From CAVUAT01 sp963739545 (GTDB lineage: Bacteria > Actinomycetota > Thermoleophilia > Solirubrobacterales > 70-9), in the NCBI GenBank assembly GCA_963739545.1, contig CAVUAT010000010.1:1-11584 (forward strand): a stretch of DNA of 11,584 bases, given 5' to 3'. Each line of letters opens with the position of its first letter. The stretch's first letter is position 1. A program made the position numbers and the translations under genes. This document shows positions 6,598 to 11,584 of the stretch, piece by piece. A model generated the notes under the pieces. The model was given only the letters and a program-made list of their open reading frames with translations, had not been told where the DNA came from and ran no database searches.

Positions 6598-7020
6598 CTA
6601 GGTGCGGGTGCTGCTCGTCCCCGAGGTTACGTCGGCGGTCTGGCCGTTCGGGTTCGGGTTGGGGACGGGCGGTGCGTAGGCCTCGGGCGGGGCTGGCTGC
6701 GCCGCCTTGGAGCCGTCGCGGCTCTTCTTCGCGAGGTAGAGGCCCGCCGCGCCGCTCGCCGTTGCCGCACCGGCAGCCGCAGCCGTGACGTTGCGCTTAC
6801 GCCTGCGCCTGCGCTCCGCCTGCTTGCGGCCTGTGAGGCCCTTGGCGAGATCGCTGAGGGCCGACGCGATTCCCGAGAACACGCCCTTGCCCGCCTTCCC
6901 TGCGCCCATGGCTGCGCCCTTGCCGACGCCCTTGCCTGCGCGTCCCGCGATGCGCTTGGGGGCTGAGGGCCGTGGCACCCTGTCTCGCGTCTCATCCCTG
7001 ACCTTGTCCAGTGTCTGCAT
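6598..7020 (-). CDS. Small basic single-span protein of unknown family
   Basis: I do not recognise this 140-residue protein. Residues 1-25 are charged (MQTLDKVRDETRDRVPRPSA). A Gly/Lys/Ala repeat region follows at about 26-50 (GRAGKGVGKGAAMGAGKAGK), then an amphipathic stretch (GIASALSDLAKGLTG). A very basic run (RKQAERRRRRKRN) comes directly before one Ala/Gly-rich hydrophobic segment (VTAAAAGAATASGAAGLYLA, about 80-98). The tail is Pro/Asn/Ser/Thr-rich (PPVPNPNPNGQTADVTSGTS). By the positive-inside rule the basic half should be cytoplasmic and the tail outside. The start is secure: GAGGAG (7028-7033) lies 7 bases before ATG 7020. The Lys/Arg-rich part could bind nucleic acid or anionic lipid, but this is a guess. 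It is divergent from the DUF72 gene and precedes the SRPBCC gene. Confidence 0.8.
   Translation of the reverse strand: MQTLDKVRDETRDRVPRPSAPKRIAGRAGKGVGKGAAMGAGKAGKGVFSGIASALSDLAKGLTGRKQAERRRRRKRNVTAAAAGAATASGAAGLYLAKKSRDGSKAAQPAPPEAYAPPVPNPNPNGQTADVTSGTSSTRT
6882..6936 (+). repeat. Three short direct repeats inside a coding region
   Basis: CGCCCTTGCC occurs at 6882-6891, 6915-6924 and 6927-6936. Spacings are 33 and 12 bases, so all copies are in the same codon phase. On the minus strand they encode the Gly-Lys-Gly steps of the small basic protein. They look like internal duplication of a GKG-A/V unit, not an intergenic repeat. Confidence 0.6.
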
Positions 7021-7027
7021 AAGCTCG

Positions 7028-7033
7028 CTCCTC
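7028..7033 (-). promoter_or_regulatory. Strong ribosome binding site fixing the start at 7020
   Basis: GAGGAG on the minus strand is followed by 7 bases and then ATG 7020. It decides the start of the small basic protein against a much longer open frame that continues to 7632 antisense to the DUF72 gene. Confidence 0.7.
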
Positions 7034-7068
7034 GCGTAGGTTTCATCCACCGGGTACCCCGTTACGCA

Positions 7069-7803
7069 ATGGCGAAGCATCGACTTCACGTCGGCTGTTC
7101 CGGCTGGGTCTACCCGGCCTGGCGGGGGAACCTCTATCCCGGGGGCCTGGCGCAGCGGCGCTGGCTCGCTCACTACGCCCAGCAGCTCGGCACCGTCGAG
7201 GTCAACAGCACCTTCTACCGCCTCGCATCCCCGAAGGCGGTCGAGGGGTGGGTCGAGCAGACCCCGAAGGAATTCCTCTTCTCGGTCAAGGCGAGCCGAT
7301 ACATGACCCACATCAAGCGCCTTCAGGACGTCGCTGAGCGGGCCAAGCCGTTCTACGCGCCGCTCGAGGCGATGAGGCGATCGGGAAAGCTCGGCCCCGT
7401 GTTGTGGCAGCTGCCGGCCAACTTCCACCGCGACGATGATCGGCTCGCCTCGGCCCTGGAGGCGCTGCCCGACGGCAGGCACTGCTTCGAGTTCCGGCAC
7501 GAGAGCTGGTTCGACGATGAGGTCTACGCGCTTCTCCGGGCCCACGGCGCGGCGCTCGTGATCGGAGACGACCCCGAACGACCAGACCACCCCCGGAAGC
7601 TGACCGCCGACTGGACCTATCTGCGCTTTCACCGCGGCAGCCGCGGGCGAGACGGCAACTACTCGGCTTCAGAGCTCGATCTTTGGGCGCGCCGGATCGC
7701 CCAGTGGCGCCGCCGGGCCGACGTCTTCGCCTACTTCAACAACGACCAGAGCGGCTACGCGCCGCGCAATGCCCTTGCGCTCAGGGGGCGGCTCGGGGAC
7801 TGA
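7069..7803 (+). CDS. DUF72 family (YecE-like) protein
   Basis: The 244-residue protein matches DUF72, a TIM-barrel-like family of unknown biochemical function. Its landmarks are present in order: HVGCSGWVYPAWRGNLYPG at the N-terminus, VEVNSTFYRL, FLFSVKASRYMTHIKRL, GPVLWQLPANFH, CFEFRHESWF, TYLRFHRG and the C-terminal VFAYFNNDQSGYAPRNALAL. Length is normal, with no internal break. ATG 7069 matches the family N-terminus, though no ribosome binding site precedes it (GTTACGCA). The 48-base divergent gap to the small basic protein contains TAGGTT (7037-7042), a possible -10 box that would leave a leader of about 20 bases. It ends 1 base before the stop of the opposing PRC-barrel-like gene. Confidence 0.93.
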   Translation: MAKHRLHVGCSGWVYPAWRGNLYPGGLAQRRWLAHYAQQLGTVEVNSTFYRLASPKAVEGWVEQTPKEFLFSVKASRYMTHIKRLQDVAERAKPFYAPLEAMRRSGKLGPVLWQLPANFHRDDDRLASALEALPDGRHCFEFRHESWFDDEVYALLRAHGAALVIGDDPERPDHPRKLTADWTYLRFHRGSRGRDGNYSASELDLWARRIAQWRRRADVFAYFNNDQSGYAPRNALALRGRLGD

Positions 7804-7804
7804 C

Positions 7805-8143
7805 TCAGCGCTTGCGCCAGCTGCCGCCGAGCATGCGCGACAGCCGGCCACCGCGGTTCGGCTGGAAGTTCGGCGAGCCCTCGTCGGGCGGCGGGAGCTC
7901 GGCCGCCGCGGCCGCGTCGATGCTCAGCGTGACCGCGCGGTCCGCGGTCCGCGCGACCTCGGGGGCGTCGGCGAAGACGACCTCGCCGGCGGTCGTCTCG
8001 ATCACGAACCCGTCGAGGATGTGCTCGCGGTAGTTGTCGACGACCTGCCGGACCTTGCCCACCTCGACACCGTCCGAGGAGTACACGGCGGTGCCGCGCT
8101 CGACGGCGCTGTAGTGGATCGCGTGTCCCTCTTCGATGGCCAC
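7805..8143 (-). CDS. PRC-barrel-like small protein
   Basis: The 112-residue protein has an N-terminal beta-rich domain of about 75 residues (GTAVYSSDGVEVGKVRQVVD, then HILDGFVIETTAGEVVFADA). It resembles the PRC-barrel fold found in photosynthetic reaction centre H subunits and in the RNA-processing factor RimM. A disordered basic tail follows (GSPNFQPNRGGRLSRMLGGS). The domain usually mediates protein contacts, and no specific role is evident. GTG 8143 is chosen because a TATGCT -10 box ends 7 bases upstream, predicting a leaderless transcript that begins at this codon. It is divergent from the DUF3052 gene and convergent with DUF72, where the two stops form TGACTCA. Confidence 0.72.
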   Translation of the reverse strand: MAIEEGHAIHYSAVERGTAVYSSDGVEVGKVRQVVDNYREHILDGFVIETTAGEVVFADAPEVARTADRAVTLSIDAAAAAELPPPDEGSPNFQPNRGGRLSRMLGGSWRKR

Positions 8144-8149
8144 GGATGA

Positions 8150-8159
8150 AGCATACGAT
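8150..8159. promoter_or_regulatory. Overlapping divergent -10 boxes
   Basis: Plus-strand TACGAT (8154-8159) and minus-strand TATGCT (8155-8150) overlap by 2 bases, and both fit TANNNT. The minus box puts +1 exactly on the GTG start at 8143. The plus box puts +1 near 8166, about 13 bases before GTG 8179. No good -35 was found on either side. Confidence 0.45.
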
Positions 8160-8178
8160 TCCGCCTAAGGCTGCTGCC

Positions 8179-8592
8179 GTGTCCGGCTATTCGGGAACGC
8201 CGCTGACGAAGAAGCTCGGGATCAAGGAGGGTCACCGTCTCGCCTTCCCCGGGGCGCCCATGGAGTTCCCCGGCCTTTTGGGCGAGCTCCCCGGCGGCAC
8301 CGCGGTGCGCGCGAAGGCAACCGGCCCACTCGACGTGATCGTCTTCTTCACCCGCAGGCGATCGGAGCTCGCCCGTCGGATGCCCGGGCTGCGCCGAGCG
8401 ATGGACCCCGCAGCCGGGCTCTGGATCGCGTGGCCGAAGCGGGCCTCGGGCGTGGCGACCGATATGACCGAGGACGTGGTGCGCGCGCTCGCCTACGAGA
8501 ACGCCCTGGTCGACAACAAGGTTTGCGCGATCGACGACACCTGGTCGGGCCTGCGCCTCGTGATCCGGCTGAAGGACAGGCCGGCCCGCTGA
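8179..8592 (+). CDS. DUF3052 family protein
   Basis: The 137-residue product begins SGYSGTPLTKKLGIKEGHRL, the conserved opening of DUF3052. It continues with LDVIVFFTRRRSELARRMPG, a common di-domain pattern in these proteins, then GLWIAWPKRASGVATDMTED and VDNKVCAIDDTWSGLRLVIR. The family is frequent in actinobacteria and other soil bacteria and has no assigned biochemical role. GTG 8179 gives the standard N-terminus. The in-frame ATG at 8146 would add 11 residues without family similarity and would lie in the divergent promoter. AAGG (about 8167-8170) is a weak ribosome binding site. The TGA abuts the opposing hydrolase stop to form TGATCA (8590-8595). Confidence 0.88.
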   Translation: MSGYSGTPLTKKLGIKEGHRLAFPGAPMEFPGLLGELPGGTAVRAKATGPLDVIVFFTRRRSELARRMPGLRRAMDPAAGLWIAWPKRASGVATDMTEDVVRALAYENALVDNKVCAIDDTWSGLRLVIRLKDRPAR

Positions 8593-9453
8593 TCAGCCCG
8601 AGCCCAGGCGCTCGACGACCGCGGGTAGCTTGCAGAATTCCGCCACCTCGCGCGAGAGCTTTCCCCCCTGCCAGGCGAGGGGGCTCTCCCCCTCCCCCTC
8701 GCTGACCACGCTCGCGGAGGGCAGGCTCTCGGCCCATGCGGCCGCGACCTCGTAGGGGTGGCTGGGATCGGCGTCGTCACGGCTGGCGACGACGAGCGCG
8801 GGCAGGCGAAGCGACTCGAGCTCGGTCAGCCCGTCGAAGGGGATCGAGCGGGGCAGCTCCCTGAGTGCCATCGCCAGCGCCCGGGGGTCGCGGTGGAGGG
8901 CGATGCGCTGCCTGGTGATGCGGAGCACCGTCTCGCGCCAGGCGCCCTCGACCGCCAGGCTCGCCTCGTAGGCTGCCATGAAGCCGTCGACACCGCTCGC
9001 CGCGAGACCGTCGGCGAGACCGTCCCAGTAGGCCAGGACCTCGTCGGGCGGCGGCAGCCCGAGCGAGACCGGGCCGACGAACACAGCGCCCGCGATCTCA
9101 TCGGCACGGTCGAGCGCGTAGGCGGCGGCCGTGTGGCAGCCCATCGAATGGCCGACCAGGACGGGGCGCCCGTCGCCGTGCTCAGCCAGCACCCGGCCGA
9201 GGTCCGCCGTCAGCTCGGGGTAGCCGTAGCCGCTCCCGCCCGGGGCCGCGCCCGATTCGCCGTGGCCGCGTGCGTCGTACGAGACGACGTGGTATCCGGC
9301 GCGCGGGAGGGCCTTCGAGCCGTGGAACATGTAGCGGCGGGTCGCGGTGATGCCGTGCAGCGTGACCACGGTCGGCCCGTCGCCCACGAGCTCTCCGCGC
9401 AGGACGAGGCCGCCTGCATCGAGATCGAAGGGTGTCGGCTCGGGCGCGCTCAG
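8593..9453 (-). CDS. Alpha/beta hydrolase, probable CTG start
   Basis: From CTG 9453 the protein is 286 residues. It shows a core alpha/beta hydrolase pattern: VTLHGITATRRYM (oxyanion strand), VVSYDARGHGESG, and the nucleophile elbow LVGHSMGCHTA with Ser103. Near the C-terminus LVVASRDDADPSHP supplies the acid region. The expected catalytic His near the end is not visible: the last 50-odd residues (SPLAWQGGKLSREVAEFC region) contain none. The first standard start is GTG 9387, but the 22 codons before it (SAPEPTPFDLDAGGLVLRGE) read like a normal N-terminus, and no ATG, GTG or TTG exists upstream in frame. CTG 9453 overlaps the peroxiredoxin TGA as CTGA, like the common ATGA coupling. It is the last gene of the cyclophilin-peroxiredoxin-hydrolase operon. 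The substrate is unknown. Confidence 0.88.
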   Translation of the reverse strand: MSAPEPTPFDLDAGGLVLRGELVGDGPTVVTLHGITATRRYMFHGSKALPRAGYHVVSYDARGHGESGAAPGGSGYGYPELTADLGRVLAEHGDGRPVLVGHSMGCHTAAAYALDRADEIAGAVFVGPVSLGLPPPDEVLAYWDGLADGLAASGVDGFMAAYEASLAVEGAWRETVLRITRQRIALHRDPRALAMALRELPRSIPFDGLTELESLRLPALVVASRDDADPSHPYEVAAAWAESLPSASVVSEGEGESPLAWQGGKLSREVAEFCKLPAVVERLGSG

Positions 9454-9905
9454 TGGACGGTCTGCACGGCGCGTTCGAGGTCGCCGATGTCCTGGTAGCG
9501 AATCCCGAACAGCGCCACGTGCTTGTACCGGACGATGCCCTCGCCGTCGATCAGAAACACCGAGCGGCGCAGCAGGCCGCCGGGGCCGAGGACGCCAAAG
9601 GCCTTGGCGACGCTCTTGTCCTCATCGGAGAGCAGCGGCACGTTCAAGCCGTTTTCCGTGACGAAGCGCTCGTGCGAGTCGACCGGCTGCGGCGAGATGC
9701 CGATCATCGGCACACCCAGGGCCTCGAGGCGGTCGCCGTCGTCTCGGTACGAGCAGAACTGCTTGGTGCAGACAGGGGTGAAGTCACCCGGGTAGAACGC
9801 GAGGATCACGCCCTTGCCCTGGTAGTCGGAGAGCTTGTAGACCTTGCCCCCCGTGCCGGGCAGCTCGAAGGAAGGGGCCTTGGATCCCACGTCGAGCTTG
9901 GCCAT
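9450..9905 (-). CDS. bcp: Peroxiredoxin, Bcp/PrxQ type
   Basis: The 151-residue thiol peroxidase would reduce hydrogen peroxide and organic peroxides in the cytoplasm, using thioredoxin-type reductants. The active-site segment is PGDFTPVCTKQFC, with peroxidatic Cys46 (after Thr43-Pro-Val) and a second Cys51 five residues on. This spacing is the PrxQ/Bcp atypical two-cysteine arrangement. Other landmarks are APSFELPGTGGKVYKLSDYQ at the N-terminus, VPMIGISPQPVDSHERF, and RSVFLIDGEGIVRYKHVA. Length is typical. ATG 9905 overlaps the cyclophilin TGA by one base (TGATG), implying translational coupling. Its own TGA overlaps the hydrolase CTG. Confidence 0.95.
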   Translation of the reverse strand: MAKLDVGSKAPSFELPGTGGKVYKLSDYQGKGVILAFYPGDFTPVCTKQFCSYRDDGDRLEALGVPMIGISPQPVDSHERFVTENGLNVPLLSDEDKSVAKAFGVLGPGGLLRRSVFLIDGEGIVRYKHVALFGIRYQDIGDLERAVQTVH

Positions 9906-10570
9906 CAGCCGCGCTCGATCTGGACGGTTTCGATGACGACGGGCGAGGTGGGCGGCGCGTCGGCGCCGGTCGGGTCCCCGAGCGCCTCGATCGCGTCGAC
10001 GACCTCGAACCCCTGCGTGACCTTGCCGAGCAGCGCGTAGTCGGGCGGCAGCCCGGCGTCGGCAGCGGCAGTGACGATGAAGAACTGGCTCCCGGAGCGC
10101 CCCGGAGGCTCGGCGGCGGTCTTCGCCATCGCCACGGTCCCGGCTGTGTAGACGAGGTCGTCGGGCGGCGGCTCGTCAACCGAGTAGCCCGGCCCGCCGG
10201 TCCCGTCGCCCGCGGGGTCACCGCCCTGGATCACGAAGTCGCGCGCGATGCGGTGGATCGAAGTCTGGTCGTAGAAGCCCTGCTCGGCAAGGCTCGCGAA
10301 CGATGAGGCGGTCTTCGGGGAGCTGTCGCTGTCGAGCTCGATCGTGAACGCGCCGCAGCTCGTTGTCACGACCGCGCTCGCCGGGCCCTTCAGGTCCCGC
10401 GCCGGGGGCTCGGCCTGGGACTCTTTCGGAGCCGGAGCCTCGACCTCCTCGCAGCCCTGGGGCAGGGTCGAGGCCTGCTCCGTGTCGTCGTCGTCATCGC
10501 CCCCGCAGCCGGTCAGAAGCGCCGGCAAGGCCGCCGCGATGGCGATGATCGTCAGTCCCCTTGGTCGCAA
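9905..10570 (-). CDS. Cyclophilin-type peptidyl-prolyl isomerase lipoprotein
   Basis: The 221-residue protein begins with a lipoprotein signal (MRPRGLTIIAIAAALPALLT, then GC). Cys22 follows lipobox LTG, so it should be lipid-anchored outside the membrane. A poly-Asp linker (GDDDDDTEQ) and a Pro/Glu/Ala stretch precede the cyclophilin domain (about 64-221). That domain has TTSCGAFTIELDSDSSPKTA, IHRIARDFVIQGGDPAGDGT, GGPGYSVDE and SGSQFFIVTA, the family's catalytic Arg and surrounding core. It would catalyse proline cis-trans isomerisation of exported proteins. TTG 10570 is chosen because it gives a short basic n-region and lies 4 bases after the predicted +1 of a TAGCCT -10 box. The alternative GTG 10624 adds 18 residues and would overlap the divergent methyltransferase gene. 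Confidence 0.92.
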   Translation of the reverse strand: MRPRGLTIIAIAAALPALLTGCGGDDDDDTEQASTLPQGCEEVEAPAPKESQAEPPARDLKGPASAVVTTSCGAFTIELDSDSSPKTASSFASLAEQGFYDQTSIHRIARDFVIQGGDPAGDGTGGPGYSVDEPPPDDLVYTAGTVAMAKTAAEPPGRSGSQFFIVTAAADAGLPPDYALLGKVTQGFEVVDAIEALGDPTGADAPPTSPVVIETVQIERG

Positions 10571-10578
10571 CGCGCGTC

Positions 10579-10587
10579 CTAGGCTAG
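10579..10587. promoter_or_regulatory. Symmetric divergent -10 element (CTAGGCTAG)
   Basis: The nine-base near-palindrome reads TAGGCT on the plus strand (10580-10585) and TAGCCT on the minus strand (10586-10581); both fit TANNNT. Predicted +1 positions are 10592 (2 bases before TTG 10594) and 10574 (4 bases before TTG 10570). One small element would thus drive two nearly leaderless divergent genes. No strong -35 was found. Confidence 0.5.
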
Positions 10588-10593
10588 AGGAGC

Positions 10594-11247
10594 TTGGTTC
10601 CGACCTCCGACCCGACTCCTCCACCGCGCAACATCCGGCTCGTCGGCCGGGCGCTCAACGCCATCGTGGCCAGAGCCCCGATCGTCTGGCCGCTCCTGCG
10701 TGCCCCGATGCGGCGCTTCTTCGACGACTCCGCCGCCGGCTGGGACGAGCGGACCGGCGCGTTCTCGGCCCGCCACCTCGCCTCGCTCGGGGCGGCTCTC
10801 CTGCACGTCTCGCCGGAGCCCGAGCGCGCGCTCGACATCGGGACGGGGACCGGCGCGGGAGCGCTCCTGATCGCCCGGGAGTTCCCACGCGCGCGGGTTC
10901 GCGGCGTCGACCTCTCCGAGGAGATGATCCGCAAGGCCAAGGCGCGGGTCGGGCTCGATCCGGAGGGCAGGGTTGCGTTCAGGGTCGCCGACGCCTCAGC
11001 GCTCCCCTACGAGGACGCGTCCTTCGACCTCGTCACGCTCCTCAACGTGCCGCCCTTCTTCGGCGAGATCGCCCGCGTGCTGCGGCCCGGCGGCCAGGCG
11101 ATCGTTTGCGCATCACTCGGCGAGGCGACGCCCTTCTACACGCCCGAGAGCGTGCTGCGCAGGGGCTTCGCCCGAAAGGGCCTAGAGCCGGCAGAGACGG
11201 GCGCTGTGGACGAAGGCACGTACTTCGTGGCTAGATTGCCCGCGTGA
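10594..11247 (+). CDS. Class I SAM-dependent methyltransferase
   Basis: The 217-residue protein has the full class I methyltransferase core: motif I LDIGTGTGAGALLIAREFP (80-98), the acidic motif II RGVDLSEEMI (103-112), VADASALPYEDASFDLV (131-147) and RVLRPGGQAIVCAS (161-174). The N-terminal region contains RFFDDSAAGWDERTGAFSAR, common in methyltransferases of the UbiE/family-11 type. The substrate is not predictable. TTG 10594 is the first start after an in-frame TAG (10585-10587) and keeps the N-terminus PTPPPRNIRLVGRAL. AGGAG at 10588-10592 is only 1 base away, too close for a normal ribosome binding site, so leaderless translation fits better. Its TGA overlaps the GTG of the lipid kinase gene (GTGA), suggesting one transcript. 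Confidence 0.92.
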   Translation: MVPTSDPTPPPRNIRLVGRALNAIVARAPIVWPLLRAPMRRFFDDSAAGWDERTGAFSARHLASLGAALLHVSPEPERALDIGTGTGAGALLIAREFPRARVRGVDLSEEMIRKAKARVGLDPEGRVAFRVADASALPYEDASFDLVTLLNVPPFFGEIARVLRPGGQAIVCASLGEATPFYTPESVLRRGFARKGLEPAETGAVDEGTYFVARLPA

Positions 11248-11584
11248 GCGCGGAGCGGTCCCACGTACTGATCGTCAATCCGTCCTCAGGCGGCGGCCGT
11301 GGCGCCGAGATTCTCCCCAAGGTCGAGGCCGCGATGAGCTCGCGCGGGCTCGAATCCACGACCGTGGTCACGAGCAGCCTCAAGCACGGAGTCGACGAGG
11401 CGATCGCCGCCCACGAGGCAGGCTGCGTACCGGTGGTGATGAGCGGCGACGGGCTCGTCGGGCAGATCGGCGGGGCGCTCGCCGAGAAGGGCGCGACGAT
11501 GGGCATCGTGCCCGGGGGGCGCGGCAACGACCTGGCGCGGGTCCTCGGCATCCCGGACGAGCCCGCCGACGCCGTCGCGCTGCT
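11244..11584 (+). CDS. Diacylglycerol kinase-family lipid kinase, N-terminal part (runs off window)
   Basis: The open frame from GTG 11244 has no stop before the window ends, giving 113 complete codons. It shows the DAGK catalytic domain: SHVLIVNPSSGGGRGAEILP (nucleotide-binding strand and Gly loop), then PVVMSGDGLVGQIGGALA and MGIVPGGRGNDLARVLGIP, where GNDLAR is diagnostic. The usual GGDGT motif reads SGDGL here, so the second Gly-Asp-Gly is kept while the flanking Gly and Thr are replaced. Members phosphorylate diacylglycerol or related lipids at the membrane. The 4-base GTGA overlap with the methyltransferase implies co-translation. The C-terminal domain lies outside the window, so the substrate class cannot be judged. 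Confidence 0.9.
   Translation, partial: MSAERSHVLIVNPSSGGGRGAEILPKVEAAMSSRGLESTTVVTSSLKHGVDEAIAAHEAGCVPVVMSGDGLVGQIGGALAEKGATMGIVPGGRGNDLARVLGIPDEPADAVAL

Noticed and set aside
6571..6600. GC-rich inverted repeat (GGCGG ... CCGCC) between the small basic protein and SRPBCC genes, considered as a terminator.
   Set aside because: The stem is only 5 bp with no T-run after it on either strand, and such pairings are common at this GC content.
7052..7059. GGGTACCC palindrome, considered as a SigB-type -10 (GGGTAC) for the DUF72 gene.
   Set aside because: The only GTTT-like -35 (near 7040) is about 7 bases away, too close for a SigB promoter.
7021..7632. Upstream extension of the small basic protein to 344 residues.
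   Set aside because: It runs antisense through the DUF72 gene, and a good ribosome binding site (7028-7033) fixes the start at 7020.

Overview
The window is about 70% GC, very compact, and uses GTG and TTG starts freely. Gene content (an ECF42-type sigma factor with a DGPF/YCII partner, DUF3052, DUF389, DUF72, an RsbU-like phosphatase) suggests a soil-type actinobacterium, most likely of the class Thermoleophilia (Solirubrobacterales or Gaiellales-like). That placement comes from family knowledge and composition, not from a marker gene. No rRNA, tRNA, CRISPR array, insertion sequence or phage gene was found, and no stretch over about 125 bases lacks a gene.

Left end (35-2657, + strand): a heavily frameshifted alpha/beta hydrolase of the haloalkane dehalogenase/epoxide hydrolase type is followed by a two-gene operon. 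The operon encodes a DGPF/YCII-family protein (one frameshift) and an ECF42-type sigma factor with a long C-terminal TPR-like extension. A close match to the ECF42 target promoter (TGTCGA, 17-bp spacer, CGTC) sits just upstream of the operon, which predicts autoregulation. All the frame damage lies in the first 1.1 kb; no frame break was seen in the other 10.5 kb.

Middle (2756-8592): a DUF389 membrane protein overlaps an NTF2/SnoaL-like gene and faces a csaA-like tRNA-binding protein. Divergent from csaA is a membrane-anchored GAF plus SpoIIE/RsbU-type PP2C phosphatase whose coding frame appears to begin upstream of its first ATG. An SRPBCC protein and a small basic single-span protein of unknown family form a minus-strand pair. 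A DUF72 protein, a PRC-barrel-like protein and a DUF3052 protein follow in alternating directions.

Right end (8593-11584): a minus-strand three-gene operon encodes a secreted cyclophilin-type lipoprotein, a Bcp/PrxQ peroxiredoxin and an alpha/beta hydrolase. The genes overlap at their stop/start codons, and the hydrolase apparently starts at CTG. Divergent from it is a class I methyltransferase overlapping (GTGA) a diacylglycerol-kinase-family lipid kinase that runs off the window.

Two architectural themes recur. All four convergent gene pairs meet at palindromic stop-codon junctions (CTAG, CTAG, TGACTCA, TGATCA) with no room for a terminator between them. Several promoters place a TANNNT -10 box so close to the start codon that the mRNA should be leaderless or nearly so, and two divergent pairs share overlapping -10 boxes. 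I see no clearly new multi-gene system. The best leads are the ECF42 promoter and operon, the non-standard starts, the junction architecture and the uncharacterised small basic protein.
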